DNA of 64,000 nucleotides from G965200765 sp965203865 (GTDB lineage: Bacteria; Pseudomonadota; Gammaproteobacteria; Arenicellales; JAJDZL01), in the NCBI GenBank assembly GCA_965203865.1, contig OZ241916.1, positions 1,054,001-1,118,000 of the forward strand, written 5' to 3'. Within the stretch, counting starts at the first letter, position 1, and each line of letters starts with the position of its first letter. Made by a program: the position numbers and the translations under genes. The notes under the pieces are model-generated. The model was not told where the DNA came from. It did no database searches and saw only the letters and a program-made list of their open reading frames with translations. Below, in pieces: positions 52,252-60,877 of this stretch.

Positions 52252-53802
52252 TTAAGAGATCTTTGACTTGGCAAGGCTTGCGCCTTTGGCCGTCATTTCA
52301 GTACCAGTTTTTGTGGTTGACTCCATTCGCTGGTTAAACTGGCTCCAAATACTGGAAAGGTATTGGGAAGATGTCGAACCCAAACTGCTCATCACCAAAA
52401 ACCAAAGAACTGGCAGTGTGAGGTACGAGAAAATTGTAATCAAATTTAATACTAGATCAGCTGCAGTTCCGCTACCACCAAATTCAATTAAACTTGAGTC
52501 CGGATACATTGTTTCAAGCAATTTTTCATCAAGAAATTTGGCAAGTGCCCATAGTGCGGTCACAAATCGGAGTGAAAACATGATTATTATGAACCGGACA
52601 ATGATCTGTGGGTAAATAACCGAAAAAGGAATAGCCAGTGGTATCGAAAGATAGAACATCATTAGAAATATGGCTTGCCCCATTGGTAAGCCAATAACTA
52701 CAAATTCCATGAATACGGAAGAAATTGCAGATACGATTAGCGCACCAATTGATGCAATTATTTGTTGCATCCCGTTTATGGAGAATATATCTTTAGAAAA
52801 CCAGCTGATACTCTTTCCACGGTCAGCACGTTCAACCATGATCCATGGGGCTTTTGTGGTTATTCGCCGGATAACATGATCTTCGTAATCAACAACACTG
52901 ATATTTTCATTATTTGTACCGTTTTCGCGAACATCCTGTATTGCCTCATGAAGCCAGGGGGCTTCACTTTCCAGTGCCGAAAAAATTTTGTTTCGCAACC
53001 CAATTTTTGAATGTGACCACCAAATATCACAATATGGCTTCCCTGTTCCAAAGCTCCTTGTTTTGTCAATTGATGCCCAGTTGCGTTTGTAGTCTTTGGC
53101 ATGATATCCGGTTCCGCAACTAGACACATCATTGCACTTGCTGTAAAACCCTGGAGTTTCGATAAATAGTCGAGACCCGATCCAGTCAACATCTTCTAGC
53201 GGGTCGCCGGTCTTGGGAGGATTTTCCAGTGCCTGGTATTTTGCGAGCGAAGGCTCGTAACAATCGCGTCGAAAAGTCCGTATCTCATTAATTAACTCGT
53301 TGTCAGTAATTCTTAATCGCGCTAATCTCATTAGTGTTGGACGTAGTACTGAAGGGTCGCTCATCCCATCAATTATTTTCACAACTGATCTGGTTGCGAA
53401 TGAGGAAATTTCATGCACAAACCACCATAGAACCGGTACTTTGATTTCATCGGGTGGCGATATATCCCGCATGAATGGTACATTCGGGTCCCCAGCCGAA
53501 ACTGTATTTTCCATGTTGCTGTCAAGATACAAAATGTTTGATGGTGCCACAGGAACAGCTGGTAAAAACAAAAACACGAAAACCAATATAATCAAAACGG
53601 TGTCCTGTTCCATTCGGCGAAGGGATACAGGTGCAGAGTCTTTCGATTCCTGGCTTCTGATCGGTGATACCCAGTTTCGTACAAGCACAATTCCAAGTGG
53701 TATATAAACGAGTCCACTGGCCACTAGCAGTTCAGTAATTTTTGTAGCGATATGCCAGCCAATGACTGTTGTTGTAAGTTCTAAATAGGAATGTACGACC
53801 AT
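52252..53802 (-). CDS. traG: TraG N-terminal-domain conjugation protein
   Basis: A 516-residue inner-membrane protein of the TraG_N (PF07916) group, which in conjugation systems takes part in mating-pair formation and stabilisation. It starts VVHSYLELTTTVIGWHIATKITELLVASGL, a typical TraG opening with the first membrane segment (about 10-40). A second lies at about 65-85. A large soluble region (about 90-340) has paired cysteines (RRDCYEPS, then YSKCNDVSSCG and KPYCDIWW). Four or five membrane segments fill about 345-490. It is encoded 12 bases after the PFL_4711-type gene. The last residues (TAKGASLAKSKI) form a helical tail. Confidence 0.8.
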   Translation of the reverse strand: MVVHSYLELTTTVIGWHIATKITELLVASGLVYIPLGIVLVRNWVSPIRSQESKDSAPVSLRRMEQDTVLIILVFVFLFLPAVPVAPSNILYLDSNMENTVSAGDPNVPFMRDISPPDEIKVPVLWWFVHEISSFATRSVVKIIDGMSDPSVLRPTLMRLARLRITDNELINEIRTFRRDCYEPSLAKYQALENPPKTGDPLEDVDWIGSRLFIETPGFYSKCNDVSSCGTGYHAKDYKRNWASIDKTRSFGTGKPYCDIWWSHSKIGLRNKIFSALESEAPWLHEAIQDVRENGTNNENISVVDYEDHVIRRITTKAPWIMVERADRGKSISWFSKDIFSINGMQQIIASIGALIVSAISSVFMEFVVIGLPMGQAIFLMMFYLSIPLAIPFSVIYPQIIVRFIIIMFSLRFVTALWALAKFLDEKLLETMYPDSSLIEFGGSGTAADLVLNLITIFSYLTLPVLWFLVMSSLGSTSSQYLSSIWSQFNQRMESTTKTGTEMTAKGASLAKSKIS

Positions 53803-53814
53803 AGAACTATAGAT

Positions 53815-55134
53815 TTATTGAAAAGAGAAATCATGTTGACGGTGTGCAGGCGGGGTAGGGGTTTTTCGTGCTTGATGAGCATTAAGAATGCTGATTGTAG
53901 TATCTGCAACAATTCGACGATTTATTTGCATCTCGAATGTGGCGTGTTCAATTTCTTGTTCCAGTAGATTAATCTTTTCCTGAAGAGTACTATTCGATAC
54001 GCCCGCGGACTGTATGTTGGGCTCCATTCTCCCGCTGATTAACAGCCTTCGGGCGAGAAATGCTTTTTTGACTGTGTGTGCGAGCGCCAGTTCATTAGCC
54101 ATGCGTTTAATAAGATAGTCTCGGTCTGGTAAATCTCGAAGTGCTGAAACAATCTCTGGTGTAATAAAAATATGCGATGTACTGAGTCCGCTCAACTCTT
54201 TTAATGAGGGAGATCTGGCAGAATAAACAATATTGCTTAGGCGGGATTCAATTTCGTTTGCTTTTTCGTCAACTTTGGGAAGAAGACCTGTTCCTGCAAT
54301 AGTGGCAGATTCTTCTCCAACATGAATCTTATGGTCCCCGACAACATCCGTCACCCACGAACTGGCTTCCGAAGGAGATGCCCAGGTTTTTTGTAAGTTC
54401 AATGCGTTGTTGTCGTATTTCAAGTTGCCGTCGCAGTCCCCAGTTTGATTCTGAAGCAAACACCACCCGGCATTGACAGCATCTTGCGTAGGCCATATCG
54501 GCTGTTTCCCTTTGCAACCAGCACTTTTACCACCTATCCATGTTACACATCCATCTGTGTTGTTGGCGTTTTTCTTTGCTTCAGTTGCACTAATGCCTTT
54601 TGTTGATTCCTTTTGCCATTTTTGAGCTTTGGACAGTTGAATCCAGTCTTGAACCGGTAGATTGTCATCGCCCAAATTTTCCACAGTTTCTTCGCATGAT
54701 TCCACTGCGAAATTCCATTGCTGTTCGGCTCGAACGACGTAATGCTGGAGCAGTTGGCACATGCCGGGCTTTGCACGGCACAGAATATAACCTGGCAGGG
54801 CACTGGTTATTGCCATGGGTATGGAGCTCAAAGATGCAAGAGAATTCGTCAACTGATTGGAAAGCATGTCCCCGATGTCTGTAGCCGGGTCAAAATTTCC
54901 GCAAATCGTACCACTTAGTTTGACTCCTGTACTTAATGTTTCAAGAGATGTGTTCAAAGTGGCAGGTTGAGGTGATGCCCTGAATCCACCCAAAGAGTAA
55001 TATAATGATAAATCTGAAACTGATTCATCGCCGTACACGAAGTTTTGCCAGAAAATAGTTAATACTGAACATGTAAGGACCAGGAAAAACCGTATCCTGG
55101 ATTCGGATGGTAATTTTTGTCTGCGATTAATCAT
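53815..55134 (-). CDS. ICE transfer protein, PFL_4711 family (TIGR03755)
   Basis: A 439-residue exported protein of the TIGR03755 family, known only from integrative conjugative elements. A signal peptide lies at about residues 13-35 (FFLVLTCSVLTIFWQNFVYG). The mature start SLYYSLGGFRASPQP and SGTICGNFDPATDIGDML match the family's aLYYrLGG and CGkFD motifs. ITSALPGYILCRAKPGMCQLLQHYVVRAEQ is another signature, and WVTDVVGDHKI occurs later. The C-terminal third is a long helical region up to the polar end. In relatives its gene directly follows that for PFL_4710; here they are 4.6 kb apart, split by other genes. Confidence 0.82.
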   Translation of the reverse strand: MINRRQKLPSESRIRFFLVLTCSVLTIFWQNFVYGDESVSDLSLYYSLGGFRASPQPATLNTSLETLSTGVKLSGTICGNFDPATDIGDMLSNQLTNSLASLSSIPMAITSALPGYILCRAKPGMCQLLQHYVVRAEQQWNFAVESCEETVENLGDDNLPVQDWIQLSKAQKWQKESTKGISATEAKKNANNTDGCVTWIGGKSAGCKGKQPIWPTQDAVNAGWCLLQNQTGDCDGNLKYDNNALNLQKTWASPSEASSWVTDVVGDHKIHVGEESATIAGTGLLPKVDEKANEIESRLSNIVYSARSPSLKELSGLSTSHIFITPEIVSALRDLPDRDYLIKRMANELALAHTVKKAFLARRLLISGRMEPNIQSAGVSNSTLQEKINLLEQEIEHATFEMQINRRIVADTTISILNAHQARKTPTPPAHRQHDFSFQ

Positions 55135-55304
55135 TTGATTCTTGTTTTACCTTGTGTATGGAAATTAGCAAATTAAATTTACCTAACTATCCATATGAAT
55201 TCCGGCAAATTCAAGAATCAACAATTTTGAATTATTTTTCTGTTCGTTTATGGTAAGCAAAGAGAAAACCGAGGCCAAGGATCATTTGAATTCTTTTTAA
55301 GTTT

Positions 55305-56450
55305 ATGAAATCTGAAACAGTTCAACTCGCATCAGAATTGGTTCGTATTCCTTCTGTCACGCCAAACGATGCAGGTTGCCAGAAGATAATTGGAGAACGC
55401 CTTTTGCCCTTAGGATTTTCCATTGAAAATATGGACCATCAGGATGTACAAAATATTTGGGCAAGAAAGGGTTCTGAGCCGCCACTGCTTGTCTTTGTAG
55501 GACACACTGATGTTGTGCCTGCGGGCAACGAAGCTGAGTGGACGTACCCGCCGTTTTCTGGTACTGTTGCAAACGGTTATTTGCATGGTCGAGGGGCAGC
55601 AGATATGAAAGGCAGTATAGCGGCAATGGTAACTGCTTGTGAGCGCTTATTTTCAACTGCAACTGACCAAACCCTAAATGGCTCCTTGGCGTTTTTGATA
55701 ACAAGCGATGAGGAAGCAGTTGCGATTGATGGAACAAAGCACGTGTTAGGTAGGTTAAACGACCGTTCGGAAGTCATTGATGCGTGCCTTGTGGGAGAAC
55801 CCACTTGCGAACTCAATCTGGGAGATACAATAAAAATAGGAAGACGCGGCTCCTTGGACGGCAATATTACAGTCTTTGGAAAACAGGGCCACGTTGCTTA
55901 TCCTCATTTAGCGGAAAACCCGATTCACAAGTGCGGCCAGTTAATTTCTGATCTGGTGGCATTGGACTGGGGCGACAGTAGCGAGCATTTCCCGGCAACA
56001 ACCTTTCAAATTTCAAATATTGAATCAGGTGTTGGAGTAGGCAATGTAATTCCTGGTCAATTGAACATGAAATTTAATTTAAGATTTTCTCCTGCCACAT
56101 CGGTTGAAGCAATAATTGAGAAAATTGAAGGTGTTTGCAGGGACTTGGGTCTAAAGTTTGATGCTAACTGGGGTGCCGCGTCAAACCCGTACTACACTGA
56201 ACCTGCCGAATTCGTTGAAATTGTTTCACGGACGATTGAAGATAAACTTGGGATTACACCCGATCTTTCCACCGCAGGCGGTACTTCTGATGGTCGGTTC
56301 GTTGCGGCAACTGGAGCACCGGTCGTAGAATTCGGACCTTTGAATTCAACAATTCACAAGGTTAACGAACGAGTGCAAACTGAATCGTTGGACAAACTAT
56401 CTTCAGTTTACGAAGAAATTATGAGGAACTACTTATGTATAGAGAATTGA
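55305..56450 (+). CDS. dapE: Succinyl-diaminopimelate desuccinylase
   Basis: A 381-residue M20 metallohydrolase that removes succinate from N-succinyl-LL-diaminopimelate in lysine and peptidoglycan synthesis. Motifs: FVGHTDVVPAGNEAEWTYPPF (metal His and Asp), GRGAADMKGSIAAMV, LITSDEEAVAIDGTKHV (catalytic Glu), CLVGEPTC and GRRGSLDGNITVFGKQGHVAYPHLAENP for the dimerisation domain. LSTAGGTSDGRF and VEFGPLNSTIHKVNERV are DapE-specific. It runs against the surrounding transfer genes and ends one codon before the argD-like gene. A core biosynthetic gene inside a conjugation operon is unexpected. Confidence 0.93.
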   Translation: MKSETVQLASELVRIPSVTPNDAGCQKIIGERLLPLGFSIENMDHQDVQNIWARKGSEPPLLVFVGHTDVVPAGNEAEWTYPPFSGTVANGYLHGRGAADMKGSIAAMVTACERLFSTATDQTLNGSLAFLITSDEEAVAIDGTKHVLGRLNDRSEVIDACLVGEPTCELNLGDTIKIGRRGSLDGNITVFGKQGHVAYPHLAENPIHKCGQLISDLVALDWGDSSEHFPATTFQISNIESGVGVGNVIPGQLNMKFNLRFSPATSVEAIIEKIEGVCRDLGLKFDANWGAASNPYYTEPAEFVEIVSRTIEDKLGITPDLSTAGGTSDGRFVAATGAPVVEFGPLNSTIHKVNERVQTESLDKLSSVYEEIMRNYLCIEN

Positions 56451-56460
56451 GTTGACAGCC

Positions 56461-57681
56461 ATGGCTAATTTATCTAGTGTACATAGTCAATTGATTGAAA
56501 TGGGGCATCAATATTACATGCCCAACTATAACCCTCGCGACATTGTATTTGTAGAAGGATTTGGAAGTCGTTTGCACGATATAGATGGAAATGAATTTAT
56601 TGACCTAAGTTCGGGTATCGGCGTAAACTGCCTGGGTCATCAGAATCCTGCAATTGTCGCAGCACTAACAAAACAAGCAAAAAAACTGTGGCATACAAGC
56701 AATATATATTTTTCCGAGCCACCGATACAACTTGCAAGAGAGTTGGTGGAGCATACATTTGCAGAAAAAGTATTTTTTTGTAATTCAGGTGCTGAGGCGA
56801 ACGAAGCGGCGATAAAACTGGCGAGAAAATTTGCCAGTGAAAACTATCCGCCAAACAAGCGAACAATCCTTACATTTGAAGGCTCATTTCACGGCAGAAC
56901 AATTGCTACTATTACTGCAACGGCTCAGCCAAAATACCAAAGTGGATTTGAACCACTTCCGGGCGGTTTCCGATATTGTCCGGTCAACAATACCGATAAA
57001 CTCCTGGAGTTGTTTGACGAGGAAATTTGTGCTGTATTGATTGAACCAATACAAGGCGAAGGGGGAGTTGTTCCTGTAGAGCAAGAATTCCTGCAGGAAG
57101 CTCGAAAACTGTGCGATGAATTCGACGCAATTTTAATCTACGATGAAATTCAATCTGGAATGGGTCGAACAGGGAAACTACTGGCATATGAATGGGTAGA
57201 GAACGCAGAGCCTGACGTTGTGACGATTGCAAAAGCTCTTGGTGCTGGTATGCCAATTGGGGCTACTCTTGCAGGCTCCAGACTGGCTGATGTTTTCAGT
57301 TTTGGAAGCCATGGCTCTACCTACGGAGGCAATCCGGTATGCTGTGCAGTGGCGCGTGTTGTACTTGAAAAGGTTACCGAAAAAAGTTTCCAAAGCGAAG
57401 TTGTAAAGAAGGGCAAGTATATGTTTGAACGGCTCAATGGCATAAATAATCAGTATCACATATTTAAGGAGATAAGAGGTCGGGGAATGATGGTTGGTGC
57501 GCAATTTTTGGGCGACCGCAACATTGCAGCCGATGTAACCGAAGCATGTCTTGAAGCTAAGGTGTTGATTTTACAGGCAGGGCCAAATGTTCTTCGATTC
57601 TTGCCAGCCATGACTATTAAAATTGATGAGTTAACCTTGGCTTTCGACAGAGTTGGAAATGTTTTGAAAAAATTTATCTGA
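56461..57681 (+). CDS. argD: Acetylornithine / succinyl-DAP aminotransferase
   Basis: A 406-residue class III PLP aminotransferase. It shows LSSGIGVNCLGHQNPAIVAAL, FFCNSGAEANEAAIKLARKF, FEGSFHGRTIATITATAQPKY, IEPIQGEGGVVPV, ILIYDEIQSGMGRTGKLLAYE and the PLP Lys in TIAKALGAGMPIGA. HGSTYGGNPVCCAVA follows. These are ArgD hallmarks. ArgD also acts as DapC, so together with dapE just upstream it may supply diaminopimelate. The ATG at 56461 is 10 bases after the dapE stop; a TTG at 56452 is an alternative. Other omega-amino acid transaminase roles are possible but less likely. Confidence 0.9.
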   Translation: MANLSSVHSQLIEMGHQYYMPNYNPRDIVFVEGFGSRLHDIDGNEFIDLSSGIGVNCLGHQNPAIVAALTKQAKKLWHTSNIYFSEPPIQLARELVEHTFAEKVFFCNSGAEANEAAIKLARKFASENYPPNKRTILTFEGSFHGRTIATITATAQPKYQSGFEPLPGGFRYCPVNNTDKLLELFDEEICAVLIEPIQGEGGVVPVEQEFLQEARKLCDEFDAILIYDEIQSGMGRTGKLLAYEWVENAEPDVVTIAKALGAGMPIGATLAGSRLADVFSFGSHGSTYGGNPVCCAVARVVLEKVTEKSFQSEVVKKGKYMFERLNGINNQYHIFKEIRGRGMMVGAQFLGDRNIAADVTEACLEAKVLILQAGPNVLRFLPAMTIKIDELTLAFDRVGNVLKKFI

Positions 57682-57797
57682 AACCCAAATTACACAAGAT
57701 GTATTAGTGTTTTTTGATTGTGAGCAGCATGTGAAATTTGAAAAGGCTTGTCTGTAAATTTCCTCTAAGTCAACAGATTTAAATTTGATGCTTACTG

Positions 57798-58901
57798 CTA
57801 AGCTTGTGCGGGTGCATCTAAAGCACGGCAGTCGTCATAATGCCACCCGACAGAAATATTTTCACCGAGTTCAAGGTCTGCATGATGGTGGGAATTAGGA
57901 ATTTTGATAATGAATTCATCGCTTCCACAGAGATTGACACGCGTTCTGACATGGTCCCCCAGATAAATTACTTCTTCAACATTGCCTTTTACAACATTTG
58001 AACATTCACCTGATTCCGGATTGATTATCACTCTTTCAGGTCGTAGCGAAAGCGTGGTCGGCTTGCCAACTCCAGAAATATTGACCGATTTGGCTGAAAC
58101 AATCTCCCCATTTTCTACCTCTACTTCGCATTTATCACCGGATACTTCGTTGATAGTTCCTCGAAGAACATTGTTTTCGCCAATAAATTGGGCCACGAAA
58201 GCATTCTGGGGGCGCTCGTAAAGGTCATCGGGGGGTGCCAACTGTTGGATTACACCATCGTTGAATACCGCAATTCGATTCGACATGGTTAAAGCTTCGC
58301 TCTGGTCGTGTGTTACATAGACAACTGTAACTTCCAGATTTTCGTGAATATGTTTAATTTCATACTGCATTTGTTCGCGAAGTTGTTTGTCAAGTGCTCC
58401 CAATGGTTCGTCCATCAATACGAGTTTGGGTTGAAAGACCAAAGCTCGCGCTACCGCAACTCTTTGTTGCTGTCCCCCTGACAATTGACCGGGGCGTCTT
58501 GACCCAAAGTCTTGCAACTGGACCATTTCCAAAGCATTTTTTACCCGACTCTCTATCTCGGAATTTGGAAGTTTTCTGACTCGCAAAGGAAACTCCAAGT
58601 TTTCATTTACTGTCATATGCGGGAACAGTGCGTAGTTTTGAAACACCATTCCAATTTCTCGCTTATGAGGAGGTACGTTGTTAATGGGAGTGCCATCAAG
58701 GATAATTTCGCCGTGAGTAGCGGTTTCAAAACCGGCGAGCATCATCAGGCAAGTCGTTTTCCCGGAACCGGAAGGACCTAGTAAAGTTAAAAATTCACCT
58801 TGCTCTACAAACAGGTTTAAATTTTTGACAACAAGCGTTTCCCCGTCATAACTTTTTTGTACATCTACAAATTGAACATATGCATTGCTGTTTTCATTCA
58901 T
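57798..58901 (-). CDS. PotA-type ABC transporter ATP-binding protein
   Basis: A 367-residue ATPase subunit of the polyamine/iron (PotA-FbpC) class of importers. Walker A is LLGPSGSGKTTCLMML, the Q-loop lies in IGMVFQNYALFPHMTV, the signature is QLSGGQQQRVAVARAL, Walker B is LVLMDEPLGALD and the switch His is in VYVTHDQSEALTM. A TOBE domain follows from about 250 to 360 (LSLRPERVII and VEEVIYLGDHVRTRVNL). The permease and binding-protein genes normally found with potA are missing on both sides, so it is an orphan here. It is convergent with argD and 68 bases downstream of the terC-like gene. Confidence 0.9.
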   Translation of the reverse strand: MNENSNAYVQFVDVQKSYDGETLVVKNLNLFVEQGEFLTLLGPSGSGKTTCLMMLAGFETATHGEIILDGTPINNVPPHKREIGMVFQNYALFPHMTVNENLEFPLRVRKLPNSEIESRVKNALEMVQLQDFGSRRPGQLSGGQQQRVAVARALVFQPKLVLMDEPLGALDKQLREQMQYEIKHIHENLEVTVVYVTHDQSEALTMSNRIAVFNDGVIQQLAPPDDLYERPQNAFVAQFIGENNVLRGTINEVSGDKCEVEVENGEIVSAKSVNISGVGKPTTLSLRPERVIINPESGECSNVVKGNVEEVIYLGDHVRTRVNLCGSDEFIIKIPNSHHHADLELGENISVGWHYDDCRALDAPAQA

Positions 58902-58969
58902 TATGATTCACCTGCTTGAAATTAGTACAGTCTACACTTACTTGTCGGTAATAGGCAAATTTATGTTAG

Positions 58970-59575
58970 TCAAGCGAAAAATTTTGCCTTGATTTCCCAA
59001 GCGCCGTCCCATGTCATTATGACAGCAACATAGAATATAATTGCCACTCCTAAATATCCTATCCACGGACGCTTGTTGATTTGACTCGCAATTGCTGTGG
59101 CGGCAATTAGCATCAATACAACTGAAAGTACAAGTCCGAATATCAATATCAATACATGATTTCGTGCAATGCCTGCAAGCGCAAGGACATTGTCCAACGA
59201 CATTGAGAAATCAGCGACAATAATTTGGAATAGTGCACTCTTAAATGACAATTGTTCACTATACTCGCGCATTGAATGAACTTTAGCTTGTGTTTTTTTC
59301 GCCCCGCGAATTTGAACAAACAATCTCCAGCCAACCCAGATTAGAAGCAAGCCGCCTATGAACAACAACCCTGGGACCTTCAATAGCTGAGTGATGGAAA
59401 CAGCGAATACAATTCTTAGAATCACAGCAACGGCAATTCCAATAGAGATCACTCGCATTCTAATATCTGGTTTTACCGATGCAGCGACAAGGCCAACAGC
59501 AATCGCGTTGTCACCGGCTAATACCAAGTCAACCAATATGACTTGAACTAGTGCACTAAGTGATTCAAAAGACAT
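58970..59575 (-). CDS. TerC-family membrane protein (YjbE type)
   Basis: A 201-residue membrane protein of the TerC superfamily, closest in pattern to the YjbE group; relatives export manganese or support metal loading of secreted proteins. Two repeats each carry an acidic metal-site helix: VQVILVDLVLAGDNAIAVGLVAAS near residue 15 and FQIIVADFSMSLDNVLALAGIA near residue 120. Both show the D-x7-8-D-N motif. Seven hydrophobic segments are visible. A positively charged loop (RGAKKTQAKVHSMREY) at about 90-105 separates the halves. It sits at the right border of the metabolic block inside the conjugation module. Confidence 0.88.
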   Translation of the reverse strand: MSFESLSALVQVILVDLVLAGDNAIAVGLVAASVKPDIRMRVISIGIAVAVILRIVFAVSITQLLKVPGLLFIGGLLLIWVGWRLFVQIRGAKKTQAKVHSMREYSEQLSFKSALFQIIVADFSMSLDNVLALAGIARNHVLILIFGLVLSVVLMLIAATAIASQINKRPWIGYLGVAIIFYVAVIMTWDGAWEIKAKFFA

Positions 59576-59775
59576 TCTGGATGGAAGTCAATACTATTTC
59601 ATCGATTTCGAATTAACCCAGGTGAACCTGAATTGTTGCATGTGGAGACGTAGTTTGCCTTAAATCTAACCAAGCGAAAAATCCGCTAAGAACGTACTTA
59701 TATACGAACTTGACTTTTTGAGCCTGAGTTTGATTCATCAGTTGGAAGATTTAACCCTGTTGAATTTCAAATAAA

Positions 59776-60849
59776 TTAGAAGTCGACTGTGCTGAGCAAT
59801 ACTGAACCACCTTTTATACAGCAGGAGTAGTTTCGCCAGTAATTCCAGACGTAATTTCCATCCTCTGCTATTTTACCTCTCGACCAATTGTCTGCTGCAC
59901 CGAATGCTTCACATTTGTTGTCGTTTCTGGGGAGCAGCATTTGCCAATTGTCGCTTTGTTCATTTGAGCCTGGATTCCATTGATGCCAAATTTGCTGCCT
60001 GCATCCGTATTTGCTTTCCTTGCCATCAATCTGCCCCCAAGAGCCCCCGCTATCTTCACACTCAGGCTTTGACTGTGCCGCAACGTTTCCCCTCCGAATA
60101 TTTTGTGTTGCTGAAGTATTTACGGGTTTGAAAATGTGCCCGTTTCCATCATTAAGGACTATGTCTATTGCCCGTTGAGCAGTGACTGCCGCAGCTTTGG
60201 CGGGATCGGATTGCAGTACAAAACCCGAGCGAGGATAAACCGGTCCCCAAGTAGAGTTGGGCCAATTTCCAATTTCCCGAACTCCGGGGGTTAACGCTTC
60301 GGGACGGTAGGAATCGGGCTCTCCGGTTCTCCAAGCTCTTGCATCTATCGCTGAGAGGTAATAAGGGACGAATGGTTTTACTTTGGATTGGCACAGAAAT
60401 CGATTAAATTTCAGGATATTTACCGCCGGACCTCCAATGACATCCGCCTCGTAAAAAAAAGTTGAATCTGTATGCTGCATTCCACTGCCGACCCCTGATA
60501 AATTGCCTCCTGACAAGAAACGATTTACCGATTTTGAAACTGAACCCGTAACTTTTCGGGCTTCACTCCAAGGATTCATAAATGTTTGAGAATACGAAGA
60601 TACTATTAGGTCTGGTAGTCGGTGAGAAATTTTTGGTGTTGTAGTTACTCGGCATCCAAATAACGAGCACTTCAACCAAAAGCAAGCTCCTGCTATTTTC
60701 CAATTCAGGCAATTTTGACTCATTGACCGTTCAATGATTTCAACGGAATTGATTGTTCCGGCAAGAGATTGACAGGAAATAATTACAGTACCTATTAACA
60801 GGCAGGATAATTTAAGCTTCTTGGGCATTGAGAATTTTACTAAGTGCAT
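59776..60849 (-). CDS. ICE transfer protein, PFL_4710 family (TIGR03756, TraU-like)
   Basis: A 357-residue exported protein of the TIGR03756 family, related in layout to TraU of F-type conjugation. A signal peptide covers about residues 8-31 (MPKKLKLSCLLIGTVIISCQSLAG from an alternative ATG at 60828). The family core follows: NCLNWKIAGACFWLKCSLFG, CRVTTTPKISHRLPDLIVSSY and NPWSEARKVTG. It has many cysteines, suggesting disulfides in the periplasm (late pairs near KPECEDSGGSWG, YGCRQQIW, KCEAFGA and YSCCIKGG). It begins 28 bases after the ATPase gene. The family member usually found in between (PFL_4709) is absent. Confidence 0.82.
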   Translation of the reverse strand: MHLVKFSMPKKLKLSCLLIGTVIISCQSLAGTINSVEIIERSMSQNCLNWKIAGACFWLKCSLFGCRVTTTPKISHRLPDLIVSSYSQTFMNPWSEARKVTGSVSKSVNRFLSGGNLSGVGSGMQHTDSTFFYEADVIGGPAVNILKFNRFLCQSKVKPFVPYYLSAIDARAWRTGEPDSYRPEALTPGVREIGNWPNSTWGPVYPRSGFVLQSDPAKAAAVTAQRAIDIVLNDGNGHIFKPVNTSATQNIRRGNVAAQSKPECEDSGGSWGQIDGKESKYGCRQQIWHQWNPGSNEQSDNWQMLLPRNDNKCEAFGAADNWSRGKIAEDGNYVWNYWRNYSCCIKGGSVLLSTVDF

Positions 60850-60877
60850 CCTTGGATTTGGATAGTAAGCTTTGTGA

